64,000 nt of DNA from Buttiauxella gaviniae (GCF_040786275.1 NZ_JBFMVT010000002.1:2666001-2730000); one strand, 5' to 3'; positions 1-12,375 are shown, numbered from the stretch's first letter. Notes: a model not told the origin generated them from the letters alone. A program made the numbers and translations.

Positions 1-509
1 AAGAGCTGCTGAAAACTGCACCAAGCCTGCAACCAGTTTGCGGTCGCATGGAAGTTTTCACAGCGCTGGGCAAACCGACGGTGGTGGTGGATTATGCCCA
101 CACGCCTGATGCTCTGGAAAAAGCGTTGCAAGCTGCTCGTCTACATTGCAGCGGCAAACTGTGGTGCGTCTTTGGCTGCGGCGGCGACCGTGATAAAGGC
201 AAGCGCCCAATCATGGGCGGCATCGCAGAACAATACGCAGATGTGGTCGTCGTCACTGATGACAACCCACGTACCGAAGAGCCGAAAGCCATTGTGGCCG
301 ATATTTTGGTTGGCATGCTGGATGCTGGCCGCGCCTATGTGGTATCTGGCCGGGCCGAAGCCGTGACCAACGCGATTATGCAGGCGAAAGAGAATGATGT
401 CGTTCTGGTGGCGGGTAAAGGCCACGAGGATTATCAAATTGTTGGTGTGCGCCGTCTGGATTACTCCGACCGCGTAACCGCCGCACGTCTGTTAGGAGTT
501 GTGGCATGA
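1..509 (+). CDS. murE: MurE, UDP-MurNAc-tripeptide ligase (5' truncated by window edge)
   Basis: Only the C-terminal part is present; the reading frame is open from base 3 and the start lies outside the window. The enzyme adds meso-diaminopimelate to UDP-MurNAc-L-Ala-D-Glu in the cytoplasm. The visible part is the Mur ligase C-terminal domain, with the DNPR motif (encoded near 262-273) that in this family binds diaminopimelate rather than lysine. The end matches E. coli MurE closely. The stop overlaps the murF start as ATGA, so the two are probably translationally coupled. First gene of a tightly packed dcw operon. Confidence 0.97.
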   Translation, partial: ELLKTAPSLQPVCGRMEVFTALGKPTVVVDYAHTPDALEKALQAARLHCSGKLWCVFGCGGDRDKGKRPIMGGIAEQYADVVVVTDDNPRTEEPKAIVADILVGMLDAGRAYVVSGRAEAVTNAIMQAKENDVVLVAGKGHEDYQIVGVRRLDYSDRVTAARLLGVVA

Positions 510-1864
510 TTCGCGTCTCGTTAAGCCAGCTTGCCACTATCCTGCAAGGCGAACTGCACGGTGCGGATGCCGATATTATTGATGTCACCACCGATACTCG
601 CAAACTTACGCCAGGCTGCCTGTTCGTTGCATTGAAAGGTGAGCGTTTCGACGCTCACGATTTTGCACAAGATGCGGTGAACGGTGGGGCAGGGGCGTTA
701 TTGGTAAACCGTAAGCTGGACGTTAATGTCCCGCAATTGGTCGTGGCAGATACGCACCAGGCATTCGGTGAGCTCGCAGCCTGGGTTCGCCAGCAAGTGC
801 CAACGCGCATTGTCGCGCTCACCGGCTCTTCCGGCAAAACCTCCGTAAAAGAGATGACGGCGGCGATTTTGCGTGAGTGCGGTAACACCTTATACACCGC
901 TGGAAATCTCAATAACGACATTGGCGTGCCGATGACGTTGCTGCGTCTGACGCCAGAATATGAATATGCGGTCATCGAGCTTGGTGCGAACCATCAAGGC
1001 GAAATCGCCTGGACGGTTAATCTGACTCGTCCAGAAGCTGCGCTGGTGAATAACCTGGCGGCAGCACACCTTGAAGGCTTCGGCTCTCTTGCGGGGGTGG
1101 CGAAAGCAAAAGGTGAGATTTTCGCGGGGCTGCCTGCTAACGGTATCGCGATTATGAATGCCGACAATAATGACTGGCTAAACTGGCAGGACGTTATTGG
1201 CAACCGCAAAACCTGGCGCTTCTCCCCGAATGCAACCGGGAGTGATTTTACAGCGACCAACGTGCATATCACCGTGCATGGCACCGAGTTCACCATCAAA
1301 ACGCCAGTCGGCGACATTGATGTGACTTTGCCACTGCCTGGCCGCCATAACATTGCTAATGCGCTGGCGGCAACGTCGCTTGCAATGGCCGTGGGTGCTT
1401 CCCTGGAAGCAGTGAAAGCAGGTCTTGCCGATCTTAAAGCTGTGCCTGGCCGTCTGTTCCCGATTCAACTTTCCGAAAATCAACTTCTGCTGGATGACAG
1501 CTACAACGCAAATGTGGGGTCGATGACCGCCGCAGCGCAGGTGCTGTCTGAAATGCCTGGTTTCCGTGTGATGGTGGTTGGGGATATGGCTGAGTTGGGG
1601 GCGGAGTCTGTTGAATGCCATCGCCAGGTTGGTGAGGCAGCAAAAGCGTCTGGCATTGATTGCGTATTAAGCGTAGGCACGCTGAGCGAAACAATCAGTC
1701 AGGCCTCTGAAGTGGGCGAACATTTTACCGATAAGCCTTCTTTGATCGTGCGCCTGAAGGCGCTGCTCGCTGAGCATTCAATGATTACTATTTTAGTGAA
1801 GGGTTCACGTAGTGCCGCCATGGAACAGGTAGTACGCGCATTACAGGAGAATGGAACATGTTAG
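506..1864 (+). CDS. murF: MurF, UDP-MurNAc-tripeptide:D-Ala-D-Ala ligase
   Basis: The enzyme adds D-Ala-D-Ala to UDP-MurNAc-tripeptide, the last cytoplasmic step of the pentapeptide precursor. The protein is 452 aa, the usual length. It shows the three-domain Mur ligase layout, with the ATP loop TGSSGKTS at residues 106-113 and the C-terminal ligase domain containing the DDSYNAN segment. The ATG overlaps the murE stop by 4 bases. The stop region overlaps the mraY start by 7 bases, which implies coupled translation. Confidence 0.98.
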   Translation: MIRVSLSQLATILQGELHGADADIIDVTTDTRKLTPGCLFVALKGERFDAHDFAQDAVNGGAGALLVNRKLDVNVPQLVVADTHQAFGELAAWVRQQVPTRIVALTGSSGKTSVKEMTAAILRECGNTLYTAGNLNNDIGVPMTLLRLTPEYEYAVIELGANHQGEIAWTVNLTRPEAALVNNLAAAHLEGFGSLAGVAKAKGEIFAGLPANGIAIMNADNNDWLNWQDVIGNRKTWRFSPNATGSDFTATNVHITVHGTEFTIKTPVGDIDVTLPLPGRHNIANALAATSLAMAVGASLEAVKAGLADLKAVPGRLFPIQLSENQLLLDDSYNANVGSMTAAAQVLSEMPGFRVMVVGDMAELGAESVECHRQVGEAAKASGIDCVLSVGTLSETISQASEVGEHFTDKPSLIVRLKALLAEHSMITILVKGSRSAAMEQVVRALQENGTC

Positions 1865-2940
1865 TTTGGCTGGCCGAGCACTTGGTCAAATATTATTCCG
1901 GCTTTAACGTCTTTTCTTATCTGACGTTTCGCGCCATCGTCAGCCTGCTGACAGCTCTGTTCATTTCCCTGTGGATGGGGCCGCGGATGATTGCTCGTTT
2001 GCAGCAACTCTCTTTCGGCCAGGTTGTGCGTAACGATGGTCCGGAATCTCACTTTAGCAAACGCGGAACCCCAACGATGGGCGGGATTATGATCCTGACG
2101 TCTATCGTCATTTCTGTGTTGATGTGGGCTTATCCCTCTAACCCTTATGTCTGGTGCGTTTTGTTCGTGCTGGTCGGTTATGGGGCGATTGGTTTTGTTG
2201 ATGATTATCGTAAAGTCGTTCGCAAAGACACTAAGGGCCTGATTGCTCGCTGGAAATATTTCTGGATGTCCGTCATCGCGTTGGCGGTTGCCTTCACGAT
2301 GTACAGCGCAGGGAAAGGAACACCAGCTACCGAGCTGGTTGTGCCGTTCTTTAAAGACGTAATGCCTCAGCTTGGCTTGTTCTACGTACTGCTGGCGTAC
2401 TTTGTTATCGTCGGTACCGGCAACGCAGTAAACCTGACGGATGGCCTCGACGGCCTGGCGATTATGCCAACCGTGCTGGTGGCGTCTGGTTTTGCGCTGG
2501 TGGCCTGGGCTACAGGTAACATTAAATTTGCGGAATACCTGCATATTCCTTATCTGCGTCACGCCGGGGAACTGGTGATCGTCTGTACGGCGATTGTTGG
2601 CGCAGGGCTGGGGTTCTTGTGGTTCAACACCTATCCAGCACAAGTCTTTATGGGCGATGTGGGCTCTTTGGCTTTGGGCGGCGCGCTTGGCACGATCGCC
2701 GTGCTGCTGCGTCAGGAATTCCTGCTAGTGATTATGGGCGGTGTGTTTGTGGTTGAAACCCTGTCTGTCATTTTGCAAGTTGGCTCCTTCAAACTGCGCG
2801 GACAGCGTATTTTCCGTATGGCCCCAATTCATCACCATTATGAATTGAAAGGTTGGCCGGAGCCGCGAGTCATCGTGCGCTTCTGGATTATTTCGCTGAT
2901 GCTGGTCCTGATTGGCCTGGCAACCCTGAAGGTGCGCTAA
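1858..2940 (+). CDS. mraY: MraY, phospho-MurNAc-pentapeptide translocase (lipid I synthesis)
   Basis: Inner membrane enzyme that transfers phospho-MurNAc-pentapeptide to undecaprenyl phosphate to make lipid I. At 360 aa it has the E. coli length. About ten hydrophobic segments are visible. The family motifs are present: the DDYRK loop, [13 protein letters not shown] with its catalytic aspartates, the FMGDVGS stretch, and the [11 protein letters not shown] motif near the C-terminus. It starts inside the end of murF and is followed after 2 bases by murD. Confidence 0.98.
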   Translation: MLVWLAEHLVKYYSGFNVFSYLTFRAIVSLLTALFISLWMGPRMIARLQQLSFGQVVRNDGPESHFSKRGTPTMGGIMILTSIVISVLMWAYPSNPYVWCVLFVLVGYGAIGFVDDYRKVVRKDTKGLIARWKYFWMSVIALAVAFTMYSAGKGTPATELVVPFFKDVMPQLGLFYVLLAYFVIVGTGNAVNLTDGLDGLAIMPTVLVASGFALVAWATGNIKFAEYLHIPYLRHAGELVIVCTAIVGAGLGFLWFNTYPAQVFMGDVGSLALGGALGTIAVLLRQEFLLVIMGGVFVVETLSVILQVGSFKLRGQRIFRMAPIHHHYELKGWPEPRVIVRFWIISLMLVLIGLATLKVR

Positions 2941-2942
2941 CT

Positions 2943-4259
2943 ATGACCGATTACCAGGGTAAAAAAGTCGTTATTATCGGATTAGGCCTTACCGGCCTGT
3001 CCTGCGTGGATTTCTTTATAGCGCGCGGTGTCACTCCGCGTGTTATGGACACCCGCATTTCGCCACCGGGTCTGGATAAACTGCCAGAAGCGGTGGAGCG
3101 ACATACTGGCTCACTCAATGAAGACTGGTTGTTAGAGGCTGACTTGATTATTGCCAGCCCTGGTATCGCCGTCGCCCATCCCGCACTGAATCGTGCGGCA
3201 GAGGCTGGCGTTGAAATTATTGGCGATATCGAACTCTTTTGTCGCGAAGCGCAAGCGCCAATCGTGGCGATTACCGGCTCGAATGGTAAAAGTACCGTAA
3301 CCACGCTAGTGGGTGAAATGGCGAAAGCGGCCGGTGTGAATGTGGGCGTGGGTGGAAACATCGGCTTGCCTGCCTTGATGCTGCTTGAGCAAAACTGCGA
3401 GCTTTACGTGCTTGAGTTATCCAGCTTCCAACTGGAAACCACGTTTAGCCTTAAAGCCGCGGCGGCGACTATTCTCAACGTCACTGAAGACCATATGGAT
3501 CGTTATCCGTTTGGTCTGCAGCAGTATCGCGCGGCTAAACTTCGCGTCTATGAAAACGCGGCGATGTGTGTAGTGAATGCCGATGATGCGCTGACCATGC
3601 CGGTGCGTGGAGCGGACGAGCGTTGCATCAGCTTTGGCGTGGATGTAGGCGACTACCACCTTAATCGCCAACAGGGTGAAACCTGGCTGCGCGTGAAGGG
3701 CGAGAAAGTGCTGAACACCAAAGAGATGAAGGTGGTGGGGCGTCATAACTACACCAATGCGCTTGCGGCACTCGCTTTAGCCGATGCCGTGAAACTTCCT
3801 CGCTCCAGCAGCCTGAAAGCACTCACAACCTTTACTGGCCTTGCGCATCGCTTCCAGCTTGCTCTGGAACGCAATGGCGTACGCTGGATTAATGATTCTA
3901 AAGCCACGAACGTTGGCAGCACCGAAGCGGCGCTAAATGGCTTGCAGGTTGATGGTACCTTGCATCTATTGCTGGGCGGCGACGGAAAATCTGCTGATTT
4001 CTCAGCGCTCGCACAATATCTGCAAGGGGATGCGATTCGTCTTTATTGCTTTGGCCGTGATGGCGCTGAACTTGCAGCGTTGCGCCCCGAAATTGCCGAG
4101 CAAACGGAAACCATGGCTGAGGCGATGACGTTAATCGCGGCTCGCGTTCAACCGGGCGACATGGTTCTGCTTTCACCAGCCTGCGCAAGTCTGGATCAGT
4201 TTAAAAACTTCGAACAGCGTGGCGATCAATTCACATTACTCGCGAAGGAGCTTGGCTGA
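2943..4259 (+). CDS. murD: MurD, UDP-MurNAc-L-Ala:D-Glu ligase
   Basis: Adds D-glutamate to UDP-MurNAc-L-alanine. The frame is open from 2853, inside mraY, but the start at 2943 ([15 protein letters not shown]) is chosen. It gives 438 aa, the E. coli length, and begins directly with the Rossmann-like glycine-rich loop that binds the UDP substrate. The ATP loop TGSNGKST is at residues 111-118. The ATG lies 2 bases after the mraY stop, and the stop overlaps the ftsW start (TGATG). Confidence 0.98.
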   Translation: MTDYQGKKVVIIGLGLTGLSCVDFFIARGVTPRVMDTRISPPGLDKLPEAVERHTGSLNEDWLLEADLIIASPGIAVAHPALNRAAEAGVEIIGDIELFCREAQAPIVAITGSNGKSTVTTLVGEMAKAAGVNVGVGGNIGLPALMLLEQNCELYVLELSSFQLETTFSLKAAAATILNVTEDHMDRYPFGLQQYRAAKLRVYENAAMCVVNADDALTMPVRGADERCISFGVDVGDYHLNRQQGETWLRVKGEKVLNTKEMKVVGRHNYTNALAALALADAVKLPRSSSLKALTTFTGLAHRFQLALERNGVRWINDSKATNVGSTEAALNGLQVDGTLHLLLGGDGKSADFSALAQYLQGDAIRLYCFGRDGAELAALRPEIAEQTETMAEAMTLIAARVQPGDMVLLSPACASLDQFKNFEQRGDQFTLLAKELG

Positions 4260-5503
4260 TGCGCTTATCTCTCCCTCGCCTGCGTATGCCTCGAATCCCT
4301 GGATTTGCCATCCTGAGCTGGTTGGCATCGGCGTTAAAAGGCTGGGTGATGGGCTCCCGGGAAGCGGATTCCAATAACATCGTCATGTACGACCGCACCA
4401 TGTTATGGCTAACCTTTGGCCTGGCTGCGGTAGGCTTTATTATGGTGACATCCGCATCAATGCCCGTTGGGCAGCGCCTTGCTAATGACCCATTCCTGTT
4501 TGCGAAACGTGACGGGCTATACATCGTTCTGGCGTTCGCATTAGCCATGGTGACATTACGTCTGCCAATGGAGTTCTGGCAGCGCCACAGTACCGCTATG
4601 CTCTTGCTCTCTATTGTGATGCTGCTAGTCGTGTTGGTGGTGGGGAGTTCGGTTAACGGTGCGTCGCGTTGGATTGCTTTTGGTCCATTGCGTATTCAGC
4701 CTGCTGAGTTCACCAAGCTGTCGCTGTTCTGTTATCTCGCCAACTACCTGGTTCGTAAGGTTGATGAGGTGCGTAATAACCTGCGTGGCTTCCTCAAACC
4801 GATGGGCGTGATTCTGGTGCTGGCCGTGTTATTGCTGGCCCAGCCTGACCTCGGTACGGTTGTTGTGCTGTTTGTGACCACGCTTGCGATGCTGTTCCTT
4901 GCGGGCGCTAAACTCTGGCAGTTCCTCGCAATTATCGGCATGGGGATTTCGGCGGTTATTCTGCTTATCCTCGCCGAACCGTATCGTATTCGCCGCGTAA
5001 CGTCTTTCTGGAATCCGTGGGATGACCCGTTCGGCAGCGGCTACCAGCTGACACAATCTCTGATGGCATTTGGCCGCGGTGAATTGTGGGGGCAGGGTTT
5101 AGGTAACTCGGTTCAAAAGCTCGAATATTTACCGGAAGCCCATACCGACTTCATCTTCTCAATTATCGGAGAAGAGCTCGGATATATCGGTGTGGTGCTG
5201 GCATTATTGATGGTATTCTTCGTGGCTTTTCGTGCTATGTCCATCGGTAAACGTGCATTAGAAATGGACCAGCGTTTTGCAGGCTTTTTGGGCTGCTCAA
5301 TCGGAGTCTGGTTTAGTTTCCAGGCGCTGGTGAACGTGGGTGCAGCAGCGGGGATGTTACCGACCAAAGGTCTGACATTACCGCTGATCAGTTACGGTGG
5401 TTCAAGCCTGTTGATTATGTCCACAGCAATCATGTTATTGCTGCGTATTGATTATGAAACACGTCTGGCTAAAGCCCAGGCGTTTACGAAGGGTGCGAAA
5501 TGA
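4259..5503 (+). CDS. ftsW: FtsW, septal peptidoglycan polymerase (SEDS family)
   Basis: SEDS-family integral membrane glycosyltransferase that polymerises lipid II at the septum together with PBP3 (FtsI). The 414 aa protein has about ten membrane segments after a basic cytoplasmic N-terminus that begins [15 protein letters not shown]. Conserved SEDS stretches are visible, including [21 protein letters not shown], the [13 protein letters not shown] loop and the C-terminal [13 protein letters not shown]. It overlaps murD by one base and murG by four (ATGA). Confidence 0.98.
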   Translation: MRLSLPRLRMPRIPGFAILSWLASALKGWVMGSREADSNNIVMYDRTMLWLTFGLAAVGFIMVTSASMPVGQRLANDPFLFAKRDGLYIVLAFALAMVTLRLPMEFWQRHSTAMLLLSIVMLLVVLVVGSSVNGASRWIAFGPLRIQPAEFTKLSLFCYLANYLVRKVDEVRNNLRGFLKPMGVILVLAVLLLAQPDLGTVVVLFVTTLAMLFLAGAKLWQFLAIIGMGISAVILLILAEPYRIRRVTSFWNPWDDPFGSGYQLTQSLMAFGRGELWGQGLGNSVQKLEYLPEAHTDFIFSIIGEELGYIGVVLALLMVFFVAFRAMSIGKRALEMDQRFAGFLGCSIGVWFSFQALVNVGAAAGMLPTKGLTLPLISYGGSSLLIMSTAIMLLLRIDYETRLAKAQAFTKGAK

Positions 5504-6567
5504 GTAATCAAACCCGGCGGTTAATGGTGATGGCAGGTGGGACCGGCGGGCATGTGTTTCCGGGTCTGGCAGTAGCGCATCACTTAATGGCTCAGGGCTG
5601 GCAAGTACGCTGGCTGGGAACCGCCGACCGTATGGAAGCAGACTTAGTTCCTAAGCATGGGATTGAAATCGATTTTATTCGTATTTCAGGCTTACGTGGA
5701 AAAGGCCTGAAAGCAATGCTCATGGCACCGGTGCGTATTTTCAATGCCTGGCGTCAGGCGCGGGCCATCATGAAAGCTTATCGCCCGGATGTCGTTCTGG
5801 GCATGGGCGGTTATGTTTCAGGCCCTGGCGGTCTGGCGGCCTGGTCACTGGGTATTCCCGTGGTGTTGCATGAGCAGAATGGTATTGCCGGTCTGACCAA
5901 TAAATGGCTGTCAAAGATTGCCAAAAAAGTTATGCAGGCATTTCCTGGGGCATTCCCCAATGCTGATGTAGTGGGCAATCCGGTGCGAACTGATGTGCTG
6001 GCTCTACCGCTGCCGCAGGAGCGTTTTGCAGGGCGTGAAGGCCCGGTGCGGATTTTAGTGGTGGGTGGCTCTCAAGGCGCACGCGTGCTGAACCAGACGA
6101 TGCCACAAGTGGCTGGTCGCCTGGGCGATAGCGTCACTATTTGGCACCAGTGTGGTAAAGGTGCCGAGGCGGTTGTGCGTCAGGCCTATGCCGAAGCCGC
6201 TCAGCCTCAGCATAAAGTGACCGAATTTATTGATGATATGGCTGCCGCGTATGCGTGGGCTGATGTCGTGGTTTGTCGCTCCGGTGCATTAACCGTCAGT
6301 GAAGTCGCGGCCGCAGGATTACCTGCACTGTTTGTTCCCTTCCAGCATAAAGACCGGCAGCAATACTGGAATGCGCTGCCTTTGGAAAAAGCTGGAGCGG
6401 CAAAAATACTGGAGCAACCACAATTTACTGTGGATGCCGTTACCCAAACTCTCGCCGGATGGGACCGCGCGACGTTACTGGCAATGGCCGAGCGTGCGCG
6501 TGCTGTATCCATTCCTGATGCCACAGAGCGGGTAGCAAATGAAGTGAGCGCCGCAGCACTGGCGTAA
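5500..6567 (+). CDS. murG: MurG, lipid II synthase (GlcNAc transferase)
   Basis: Peripheral inner-membrane GT28 glycosyltransferase that adds GlcNAc from UDP-GlcNAc to lipid I, forming lipid II. The 355 aa protein carries the N-terminal G-loop [14 protein letters not shown], the second G-loop [11 protein letters not shown], and the UDP-GlcNAc binding stretch [17 protein letters not shown] followed by [14 protein letters not shown]. It overlaps the ftsW stop and is followed by a 67-base gap before murC, one of the few gaps in the cluster. Confidence 0.98.
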   Translation: MSNQTRRLMVMAGGTGGHVFPGLAVAHHLMAQGWQVRWLGTADRMEADLVPKHGIEIDFIRISGLRGKGLKAMLMAPVRIFNAWRQARAIMKAYRPDVVLGMGGYVSGPGGLAAWSLGIPVVLHEQNGIAGLTNKWLSKIAKKVMQAFPGAFPNADVVGNPVRTDVLALPLPQERFAGREGPVRILVVGGSQGARVLNQTMPQVAGRLGDSVTIWHQCGKGAEAVVRQAYAEAAQPQHKVTEFIDDMAAAYAWADVVVCRSGALTVSEVAAAGLPALFVPFQHKDRQQYWNALPLEKAGAAKILEQPQFTVDAVTQTLAGWDRATLLAMAERARAVSIPDATERVANEVSAAALA

Positions 6568-6634
6568 TCATTGTGGGTGGCTGTGTTGCCCATGCATATT
6601 TGAAGTAATGGCGTTTGACGCCGCAGGTTAGAGA

Positions 6635-8110
6635 ATGAATACACAACAACTGGCGAAACTGCGTTCTATCGTGCCCGAGATGCGTCGCGTCCGGCACATT
6701 CACTTTGTTGGCATCGGCGGCGCCGGTATGGGCGGTATTGCCGAAGTTTTAGCTAACGAAGGTTACCAGATCAGTGGGTCTGATCTGGCTCCGAACCCGG
6801 TCACGCAACAGTTGTCGGCGCTGGGCGCCACGATTTATTTCAACCATCGTCCGGAAAACGTACTTGATGCAAGCGTCGTCGTGGTTTCTACCGCGATCTC
6901 TATGGATAACCCGGAAATTGTTGCCGCTCACGAAGCGCGTATTCCGGTTATTCGCCGTGCGGAAATGCTTGCTGAGCTGATGCGTTTCCGTCATGGCATC
7001 GCGATTGCCGGGACGCATGGCAAAACAACGACCACGGCGATGGTTTCCAGCATTTATGCCGAAGCGGGTCTTGATCCGACTTTTGTTAACGGCGGTCTGG
7101 TTAAAGCCGCAGGCACGCATGCGCGTTTGGGGCACAGCCGTTACCTGATTGCTGAAGCTGATGAGAGTGACGCGTCATTCCTACACCTCCAGCCGATGGT
7201 GTCCGTGGTGACAAATATCGAAGCTGACCATATGGATACCTACCAGGGCGACTTCGAAAATTTAAAGCAGACGTTCATTAACTTCCTGCACAACTTACCG
7301 TTTTATGGCCTGGCCGTAATGTGTGTGGACGATCCGGTTATCCGTGAGTTGCTGCCGCGCGTAGGTCGCAAAATTACTACTTATGGCTTTAGCGAAGACG
7401 CAGATGTGCGCGTCGAAAACTATCAGCAGAAAGGTCCGCAAGGGCATTTCACCATTGTTCGTCAGGACAAACCTGCTTTGCATGTCACGCTGAATGCACC
7501 GGGTCGCCACAATGCGTTAAACGCAGCGGCAGCGGTATCTGTTGCGACAGAAGAAGGCATTGATGACGCTGATATTTTGCGTGCGCTGGAAAGCTTCCAG
7601 GGAACAGGGCGTCGCTTTGATTTCCTGGGCGAGTACTCACTCGCGCCGGTAAATGGAAAAGAAGGCAGCGCCATGCTGGTGGATGACTACGGTCACCATC
7701 CGACTGAGGTTGATGCCACTATTAAAGCTGCGCGTGCAGGTTGGCCAGATAAAAATTTGGTCATGATTTTCCAGCCGCACCGTTTCACGCGAACTCGTGA
7801 TTTATATGATGATTTCGCTAATGTATTGTCGCAGGTCGATTCATTGTTGATGCTGGACGTATATTCTGCTGGCGAAGCGGCGATTCCAGGGGCTGATAGC
7901 CGCTCACTGTGCCGTACCATTCGCGGTCGTGGAAAGGTTGACCCTATTCTGGTCCCTGATGCGAGCCAAATTGCGGATATTTTAGCGCCAGTGTTGACGG
8001 GAAATGACCTCATCCTGGTGCAGGGCGCAGGGAATGTAGGCAAAGTTGCCAGAACCCTGGCTGAATTTAAGTTGCAGTCCAACACTAAGGAAGGAGACCA
8101 CCATGGCTGA
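6635..8110 (+). CDS. murC: MurC, UDP-MurNAc:L-alanine ligase
   Basis: First amino acid ligase of the peptidoglycan stem peptide. The 491 aa protein shows the N-terminal nucleotide-binding loop [14 protein letters not shown], the ATP loop [12 protein letters not shown], and the C-terminal ligase domain with [10 protein letters not shown] and [10 protein letters not shown]. It closely matches E. coli MurC. A purine-rich ribosome site (TTAGAG) precedes the ATG. Its 3' end overlaps ddlB by 8 bases. Confidence 0.98.
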   Translation: MNTQQLAKLRSIVPEMRRVRHIHFVGIGGAGMGGIAEVLANEGYQISGSDLAPNPVTQQLSALGATIYFNHRPENVLDASVVVVSTAISMDNPEIVAAHEARIPVIRRAEMLAELMRFRHGIAIAGTHGKTTTTAMVSSIYAEAGLDPTFVNGGLVKAAGTHARLGHSRYLIAEADESDASFLHLQPMVSVVTNIEADHMDTYQGDFENLKQTFINFLHNLPFYGLAVMCVDDPVIRELLPRVGRKITTYGFSEDADVRVENYQQKGPQGHFTIVRQDKPALHVTLNAPGRHNALNAAAAVSVATEEGIDDADILRALESFQGTGRRFDFLGEYSLAPVNGKEGSAMLVDDYGHHPTEVDATIKAARAGWPDKNLVMIFQPHRFTRTRDLYDDFANVLSQVDSLLMLDVYSAGEAAIPGADSRSLCRTIRGRGKVDPILVPDASQIADILAPVLTGNDLILVQGAGNVGKVARTLAEFKLQSNTKEGDHHG

Positions 8111-9023
8111 TAAAATTGCGGTCCTGCTGGGCGGAACTTCTGCTGAACGTGAGGTGTCACTGCAATCTGGTGCTGCGGTGATCGCAGGCCTCAGGGAAGC
8201 GGGCATTGATGCGCATGAAGTCGACCCGAAAAATACGCCAGTGACTGAACTGAAAGCTCAGGGTTTTGACAAAGTATTTATTGCCCTACACGGTCGCGGT
8301 GGTGAAGACGGGACTCTGCAAGGTTTGCTGGATTTCCTGAAATTGCCTTACACCGGCAGTGGCGTGATGGCATCGGCTATCTCCATGGATAAGTTGCGCA
8401 CTAAATTGCTGTGGCAGGGAGCCGGTTTACCTGTCGCACCATGGGTGGCGTTAACGCGCCGTGACGTTGAGGCGGGTATCTCCGCAACCACGGTGGAACG
8501 CATCGCAAGCTTAGGTTTGCCGGTTATCGTTAAGCCAAGCCGTGAAGGCTCAAGCGTTGGTATGTCGAAGGTTGATAACGTTGCAGCGCTGCCTGCCGCG
8601 CTTGAACTGGCCTTCGAACATGACGAAGAAGTACTGATCGAGAAATGGTTAAGTGGTCCTGAGTACACTGTTGCGATGCTAGGTAAAGAAATATTACCGT
8701 CAATTCGCATACAACCCGCCGGAATTTTCTATGATTATGAGGCGAAGTATCTCTCTGATGAAACAGAGTATTTCTGTCCGAGCGGTTTAGTTGAGCAGCG
8801 CGAGCAGGAATTGCAGGCGTTAGTGCTTAAGGCCTGGCAAATATTAGGCTGCAGTGGTTGGGGACGCGTTGACGTCATGTTGGATAGCGACGGGCAGTTT
8901 TATCTACTGGAAGTTAATACTTCCCCAGGTATGACCAGCCACAGCCTGGTGCCAATGGCGGCTCGTCAGGCCGGGATGACATTTTCTCAACTGGTAGTGC
9001 GTATTCTGGAGTTGGCAGACTGA
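8103..9023 (+). CDS. ddlB: DdlB, D-alanine:D-alanine ligase
   Basis: ATP-grasp enzyme that makes the D-Ala-D-Ala dipeptide used by MurF. The frame is open from 8046, but the ATG at 8103 is chosen: it follows a strong AAGGAGA site, gives 306 aa (the E. coli length) and begins [19 protein letters not shown], the conserved N-terminal loop. Catalytic segments [10 protein letters not shown] and [12 protein letters not shown] are visible. ftsQ starts 1 base after the stop. Confidence 0.97.
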   Translation: MADKIAVLLGGTSAEREVSLQSGAAVIAGLREAGIDAHEVDPKNTPVTELKAQGFDKVFIALHGRGGEDGTLQGLLDFLKLPYTGSGVMASAISMDKLRTKLLWQGAGLPVAPWVALTRRDVEAGISATTVERIASLGLPVIVKPSREGSSVGMSKVDNVAALPAALELAFEHDEEVLIEKWLSGPEYTVAMLGKEILPSIRIQPAGIFYDYEAKYLSDETEYFCPSGLVEQREQELQALVLKAWQILGCSGWGRVDVMLDSDGQFYLLEVNTSPGMTSHSLVPMAARQAGMTFSQLVVRILELAD

Positions 9024-9024
9024 T

Positions 9025-9858
9025 ATGTCGCAAGCAGCTCTGAATACGCGTAATCGCCAGGAAGAAGAAGAAACCAGTTCTCGTCGCAGTAACGGTGGGC
9101 GACTGGCCGGGATAATTTTCCTGAGCGCGGTGCTGTTTACGGTATTTATCGGCGGCTGGATTGTGGTCGGTTGGATGGAAGATGCACAGCGTCTGCCGCT
9201 ATCTAAGTTAGTGGTGACAGGTGAACGTCATTACACCCGTAACGATGATATTCGCCAGTCAATTCTGGCACTTGGGCCACCAGGCACCTTTATGACCCAA
9301 GATGTGAATATCATCCAGCAGCAAATTGAACGTCTGCCCTGGATTAAACAGGCGAGTGTCAGAAAGCAGTGGCCTGACGAATTGAAGATTCATCTGGTTG
9401 AATATGTACCCATCGCGCGCTGGAATGATCAGCATATGATTGATGCGCAAGGAAATTCGTTTAGCGTTCCAGCAGAGCGTGCTGCAAAGCAGACTTTACC
9501 TATGTTATCTGGGCCAGAAGGCAGTGAAGGTGAAGTATTGCAGGGCTATCGCGCAATGGGCGATGTGCTGGCAAAGGATAAATTTACGTTGAAAGAAGCG
9601 GCTATGACCGCTCGTCGTTCCTGGCAATTAACGTTGAATAACGGCATTAAGCTTAACTTGGGTCGGGGCGATACGATGAAACGCTTGAGTCGCTTTGTAG
9701 AACTGTACCCCGTTCTGCAACAGCAAGAACAGGCCGACAATAAAATGATTAGCTATGTCGACCTGCGTTATGACTCAGGCGCGGCAGTGGGGTGGAAACC
9801 TGCTCCCGTAGAGGAACCTAATCCTAATCAGCAACAGAATCAGGCACAGGCAGAATAA
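9025..9858 (+). CDS. ftsQ: FtsQ, divisome assembly protein
   Basis: Bitopic inner-membrane protein that links early and late divisome components through FtsB and FtsL. The 277 aa protein has a short charged cytoplasmic N-terminus ([11 protein letters not shown]), one membrane segment at about residues 30-50, a periplasmic POTRA domain at about 55-130 and a beta domain. A Q/N-rich C-terminal tail ends the protein. It lies between ddlB and ftsA with gaps of 1 and 2 bases. Confidence 0.97.
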   Translation: MSQAALNTRNRQEEEETSSRRSNGGRLAGIIFLSAVLFTVFIGGWIVVGWMEDAQRLPLSKLVVTGERHYTRNDDIRQSILALGPPGTFMTQDVNIIQQQIERLPWIKQASVRKQWPDELKIHLVEYVPIARWNDQHMIDAQGNSFSVPAERAAKQTLPMLSGPEGSEGEVLQGYRAMGDVLAKDKFTLKEAAMTARRSWQLTLNNGIKLNLGRGDTMKRLSRFVELYPVLQQQEQADNKMISYVDLRYDSGAAVGWKPAPVEEPNPNQQQNQAQAE

Positions 9859-9860
9859 CA

Positions 9861-11117
9861 ATGATCAAGGCGACGGACAGAAAACTGGTAGTAGGACTGG
9901 AGATCGGTACCGCAAAGGTTGCCGCTTTAGTAGGGGAAGTTCTGCCTGACGGTATGGTCAATATTATTGGCGTGGGCAGTTGCCCATCGCGTGGTATGGA
10001 CAAAGGTGGCGTAAACGATCTCGAGTCAGTCGTGAAATGCGTTCAGCGCGCGATTGACCAGGCCGAATTGATGGCTGATTGCCAGATCTCTTCGGTCTAC
10101 CTTGCGCTGTCAGGTAAGCATATTAGCTGTCAAAACGAGATTGGCATGGTGCCAATTTCTGAAGAAGAAGTGACGCAGGAAGACGTCGAGAACGTTGTTC
10201 ATACCGCGAAATCAGTACGCGTACGTGACGAACATCGTGTTTTGCACGTTATCCCGCAAGAATATGCAATTGACTACCAGGAAGGCATCAAAAATCCTGT
10301 AGGTTTATCGGGTGTGCGCATGCAGGCTAAGGTGCACTTGATTACTTGCCACAACGATATGGCTAAAAACATCGTCAAAGCAGTTGAACGATGTGGCCTC
10401 AAAGTTGACCAACTGATCTTTGCAGGGCTTGCGGCAAGCTACGCAGTGTTGACCGAAGATGAGCGTGAATTAGGGGTCTGCGTGGTTGATGTTGGTGGTG
10501 GTACTATGGATATCGCGGTTTACACTGGCGGCGCGCTGCGCCACACCAAAGTTATCCCTTATGCAGGGAACGTGGTGACCAGTGATATCGCCTATGCCTT
10601 CGGCACACCGCCAAGTGACGCAGAAGCTATTAAAGTGCGTCACGGTTGTGCGTTGGGTTCGATTGTTGGTAAAGACGAAAACGTTGAGGTGCCAAGCGTA
10701 GGTGGACGTCCGCCACGCAGCCTGCAGCGCCAGACACTCGCTGAAGTTATCGAGCCGCGTTATACCGAACTGTTGAACCTGGTAAACGAAGAGATTTTGC
10801 AGTTACAAGAGCAACTTCGCCAGCAGGGTGTGAAGCACCACCTTGCGGCGGGGATTGTACTAACGGGCGGGGCGGCGCAAATCGAAGGGCTGGCAGCCTG
10901 TGCGCAACGCGTGTTCCATACGCAAGTGCGTATCGGGCAACCGTTAAATATTACTGGCCTGACTGATTATGCCCAGGAGTCTTATTACTCCACCGCAGTC
11001 GGGCTGCTGCACTACGGGAAGGAAACGCATCTCAGTGGTGAAGCAGAAGTGGAAAAACGAACCTCTGTCGGCTCATGGATTAAGCGATTCAATAGCTGGC
11101 TGAGAAAAGAGTTTTAA
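9861..11117 (+). CDS. ftsA: FtsA, actin-like divisome protein
   Basis: Actin/Hsp70-fold ATPase that anchors FtsZ to the membrane and recruits later division proteins. The 418 aa protein begins with the ATPase phosphate-1 motif VGLEIGTAKVAALV and contains the second phosphate motif VVDVGGGTMDIAVYTGG. It ends in the amphipathic membrane-targeting helix GSWIKRFNSWLRKEF. It sits 2 bases after ftsQ. A 63-base gap precedes ftsZ. Confidence 0.98.
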   Translation: MIKATDRKLVVGLEIGTAKVAALVGEVLPDGMVNIIGVGSCPSRGMDKGGVNDLESVVKCVQRAIDQAELMADCQISSVYLALSGKHISCQNEIGMVPISEEEVTQEDVENVVHTAKSVRVRDEHRVLHVIPQEYAIDYQEGIKNPVGLSGVRMQAKVHLITCHNDMAKNIVKAVERCGLKVDQLIFAGLAASYAVLTEDERELGVCVVDVGGGTMDIAVYTGGALRHTKVIPYAGNVVTSDIAYAFGTPPSDAEAIKVRHGCALGSIVGKDENVEVPSVGGRPPRSLQRQTLAEVIEPRYTELLNLVNEEILQLQEQLRQQGVKHHLAAGIVLTGGAAQIEGLAACAQRVFHTQVRIGQPLNITGLTDYAQESYYSTAVGLLHYGKETHLSGEAEVEKRTSVGSWIKRFNSWLRKEF

Positions 11118-11180
11118 TTTTTATAAGAGACCAGACAAAATTAGCGGTCTCAGGCGACAGGCACAAAACGGAGAGAAACT

Positions 11181-12332
11181 ATGTTTGAACCTATGGAACT
11201 GACCAACGACGCGGTGATTAAAGTCATCGGCGTCGGTGGCGGCGGCGGTAATGCCGTTGAACACATGGTGCGCGAGCGCATCGAAGGCGTTGAATTCTTT
11301 GCAGTGAATACCGACGCTCAGGCGTTGCGTAAAACTGCTGTAGGCCAGACTATCCAGATTGGTAATGGTATTACCAAAGGTCTGGGTGCTGGGGCTAACC
11401 CTGAAGTGGGGCGTACCGCTGCGGAAGAAGACCGCGATGCGTTACGTGCGGCCCTTGAAGGCGCAGACATGGTATTTATCGCCGCGGGTATGGGTGGCGG
11501 TACAGGTACAGGTGCAGCACCCGTCGTTGCAGAAGTTGCAAAAGATCTGGGTATTCTGACCGTCGCTGTTGTGACTAAGCCTTTCAACTTCGAAGGCAAG
11601 AAGCGCATGGCATTTGCGGAGCAGGGTATTGCCGAACTGTCTAAGCATGTTGACTCGCTGATCACTATCCCTAACGACAAACTGTTGAAAGTGCTGGGCC
11701 GTGGTATTTCTTTGTTGGACGCTTTTGGCGCGGCAAACGATGTACTGAAAGGCGCAGTACAGGGTATCGCAGAGCTGATTACCCGTCCGGGTCTGATGAA
11801 CGTCGACTTCGCTGACGTACGCACCGTAATGTCCGAAATGGGTTATGCCATGATGGGCTCTGGTGTGGCAAGTGGTGAAGACCGTGCAGAAGAAGCAGCA
11901 GAAATGGCGATCTCCAGCCCACTGTTGGAAGATATCGATCTGTCTGGCGCACGTGGCGTTCTGGTTAACATCACCGCTGGCTTTGATCTCCGTCTGGATG
12001 AGTTCGAAACCGTCGGTAACACCATTCGTGCGTTCGCATCTGATAACGCTACTGTCGTTATCGGTACTTCTCTGGATCCAGAGATGAACGACGAACTGCG
12101 TGTGACCGTTGTTGCAACCGGTATTGGCATGGACAAACGTCCAGAAATTACCCTGGTGACCAACAAGCAAACTCAGCAGCCAGTTATGGATCGTTACCAG
12201 CAGCACGGCATGGCTCCGCTTCAGCAAGAGCAAAAACCGGCCGCTAAAGTTGTGAATGACAATACGCCACAAACAACGAAAGAGCCTGATTATCTGGATA
12301 TTCCAGCATTTTTGCGTAAGCAAGCTGATTAA
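11181..12332 (+). CDS. ftsZ: FtsZ, tubulin-like division ring GTPase
   Basis: GTPase that polymerises into the Z ring. At 383 aa it has exactly the E. coli length. The tubulin signature [13 protein letters not shown], the NTDAQAL loop and the T7 synergy loop region ([12 protein letters not shown]) are visible. The conserved C-terminal peptide [12 protein letters not shown], which binds FtsA, ZipA and ZapD (zapD is also in this window), is intact. A GGAGAG ribosome site lies just upstream of the ATG. Confidence 0.99.
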   Translation: MFEPMELTNDAVIKVIGVGGGGGNAVEHMVRERIEGVEFFAVNTDAQALRKTAVGQTIQIGNGITKGLGAGANPEVGRTAAEEDRDALRAALEGADMVFIAAGMGGGTGTGAAPVVAEVAKDLGILTVAVVTKPFNFEGKKRMAFAEQGIAELSKHVDSLITIPNDKLLKVLGRGISLLDAFGAANDVLKGAVQGIAELITRPGLMNVDFADVRTVMSEMGYAMMGSGVASGEDRAEEAAEMAISSPLLEDIDLSGARGVLVNITAGFDLRLDEFETVGNTIRAFASDNATVVIGTSLDPEMNDELRVTVVATGIGMDKRPEITLVTNKQTQQPVMDRYQQHGMAPLQQEQKPAAKVVNDNTPQTTKEPDYLDIPAFLRKQAD

Positions 12333-12346
12333 GAATAAACCGGAAG

Positions 12347-12375
12347 TTGGGGATATTCGCTCTTTGTGCTAAACT
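12347..12375 (+). promoter_or_regulatory. Candidate sigma-70 promoter for lpxC
   Basis: TTGGGG at 12347-12352, a 17-base spacer, and TAAACT at 12370-12375, in the 100-base ftsZ-lpxC gap. Separate transcription of lpxC is known in E. coli. The assignment of these exact hexamers is my inference from the sequence. Confidence 0.4.

Noticed and set aside
11442-12323. 293-codon open frame on the minus strand
   Set aside because: Antisense to ftsZ; Cys/His-rich with no family resemblance, and ftsZ is certain in this region.
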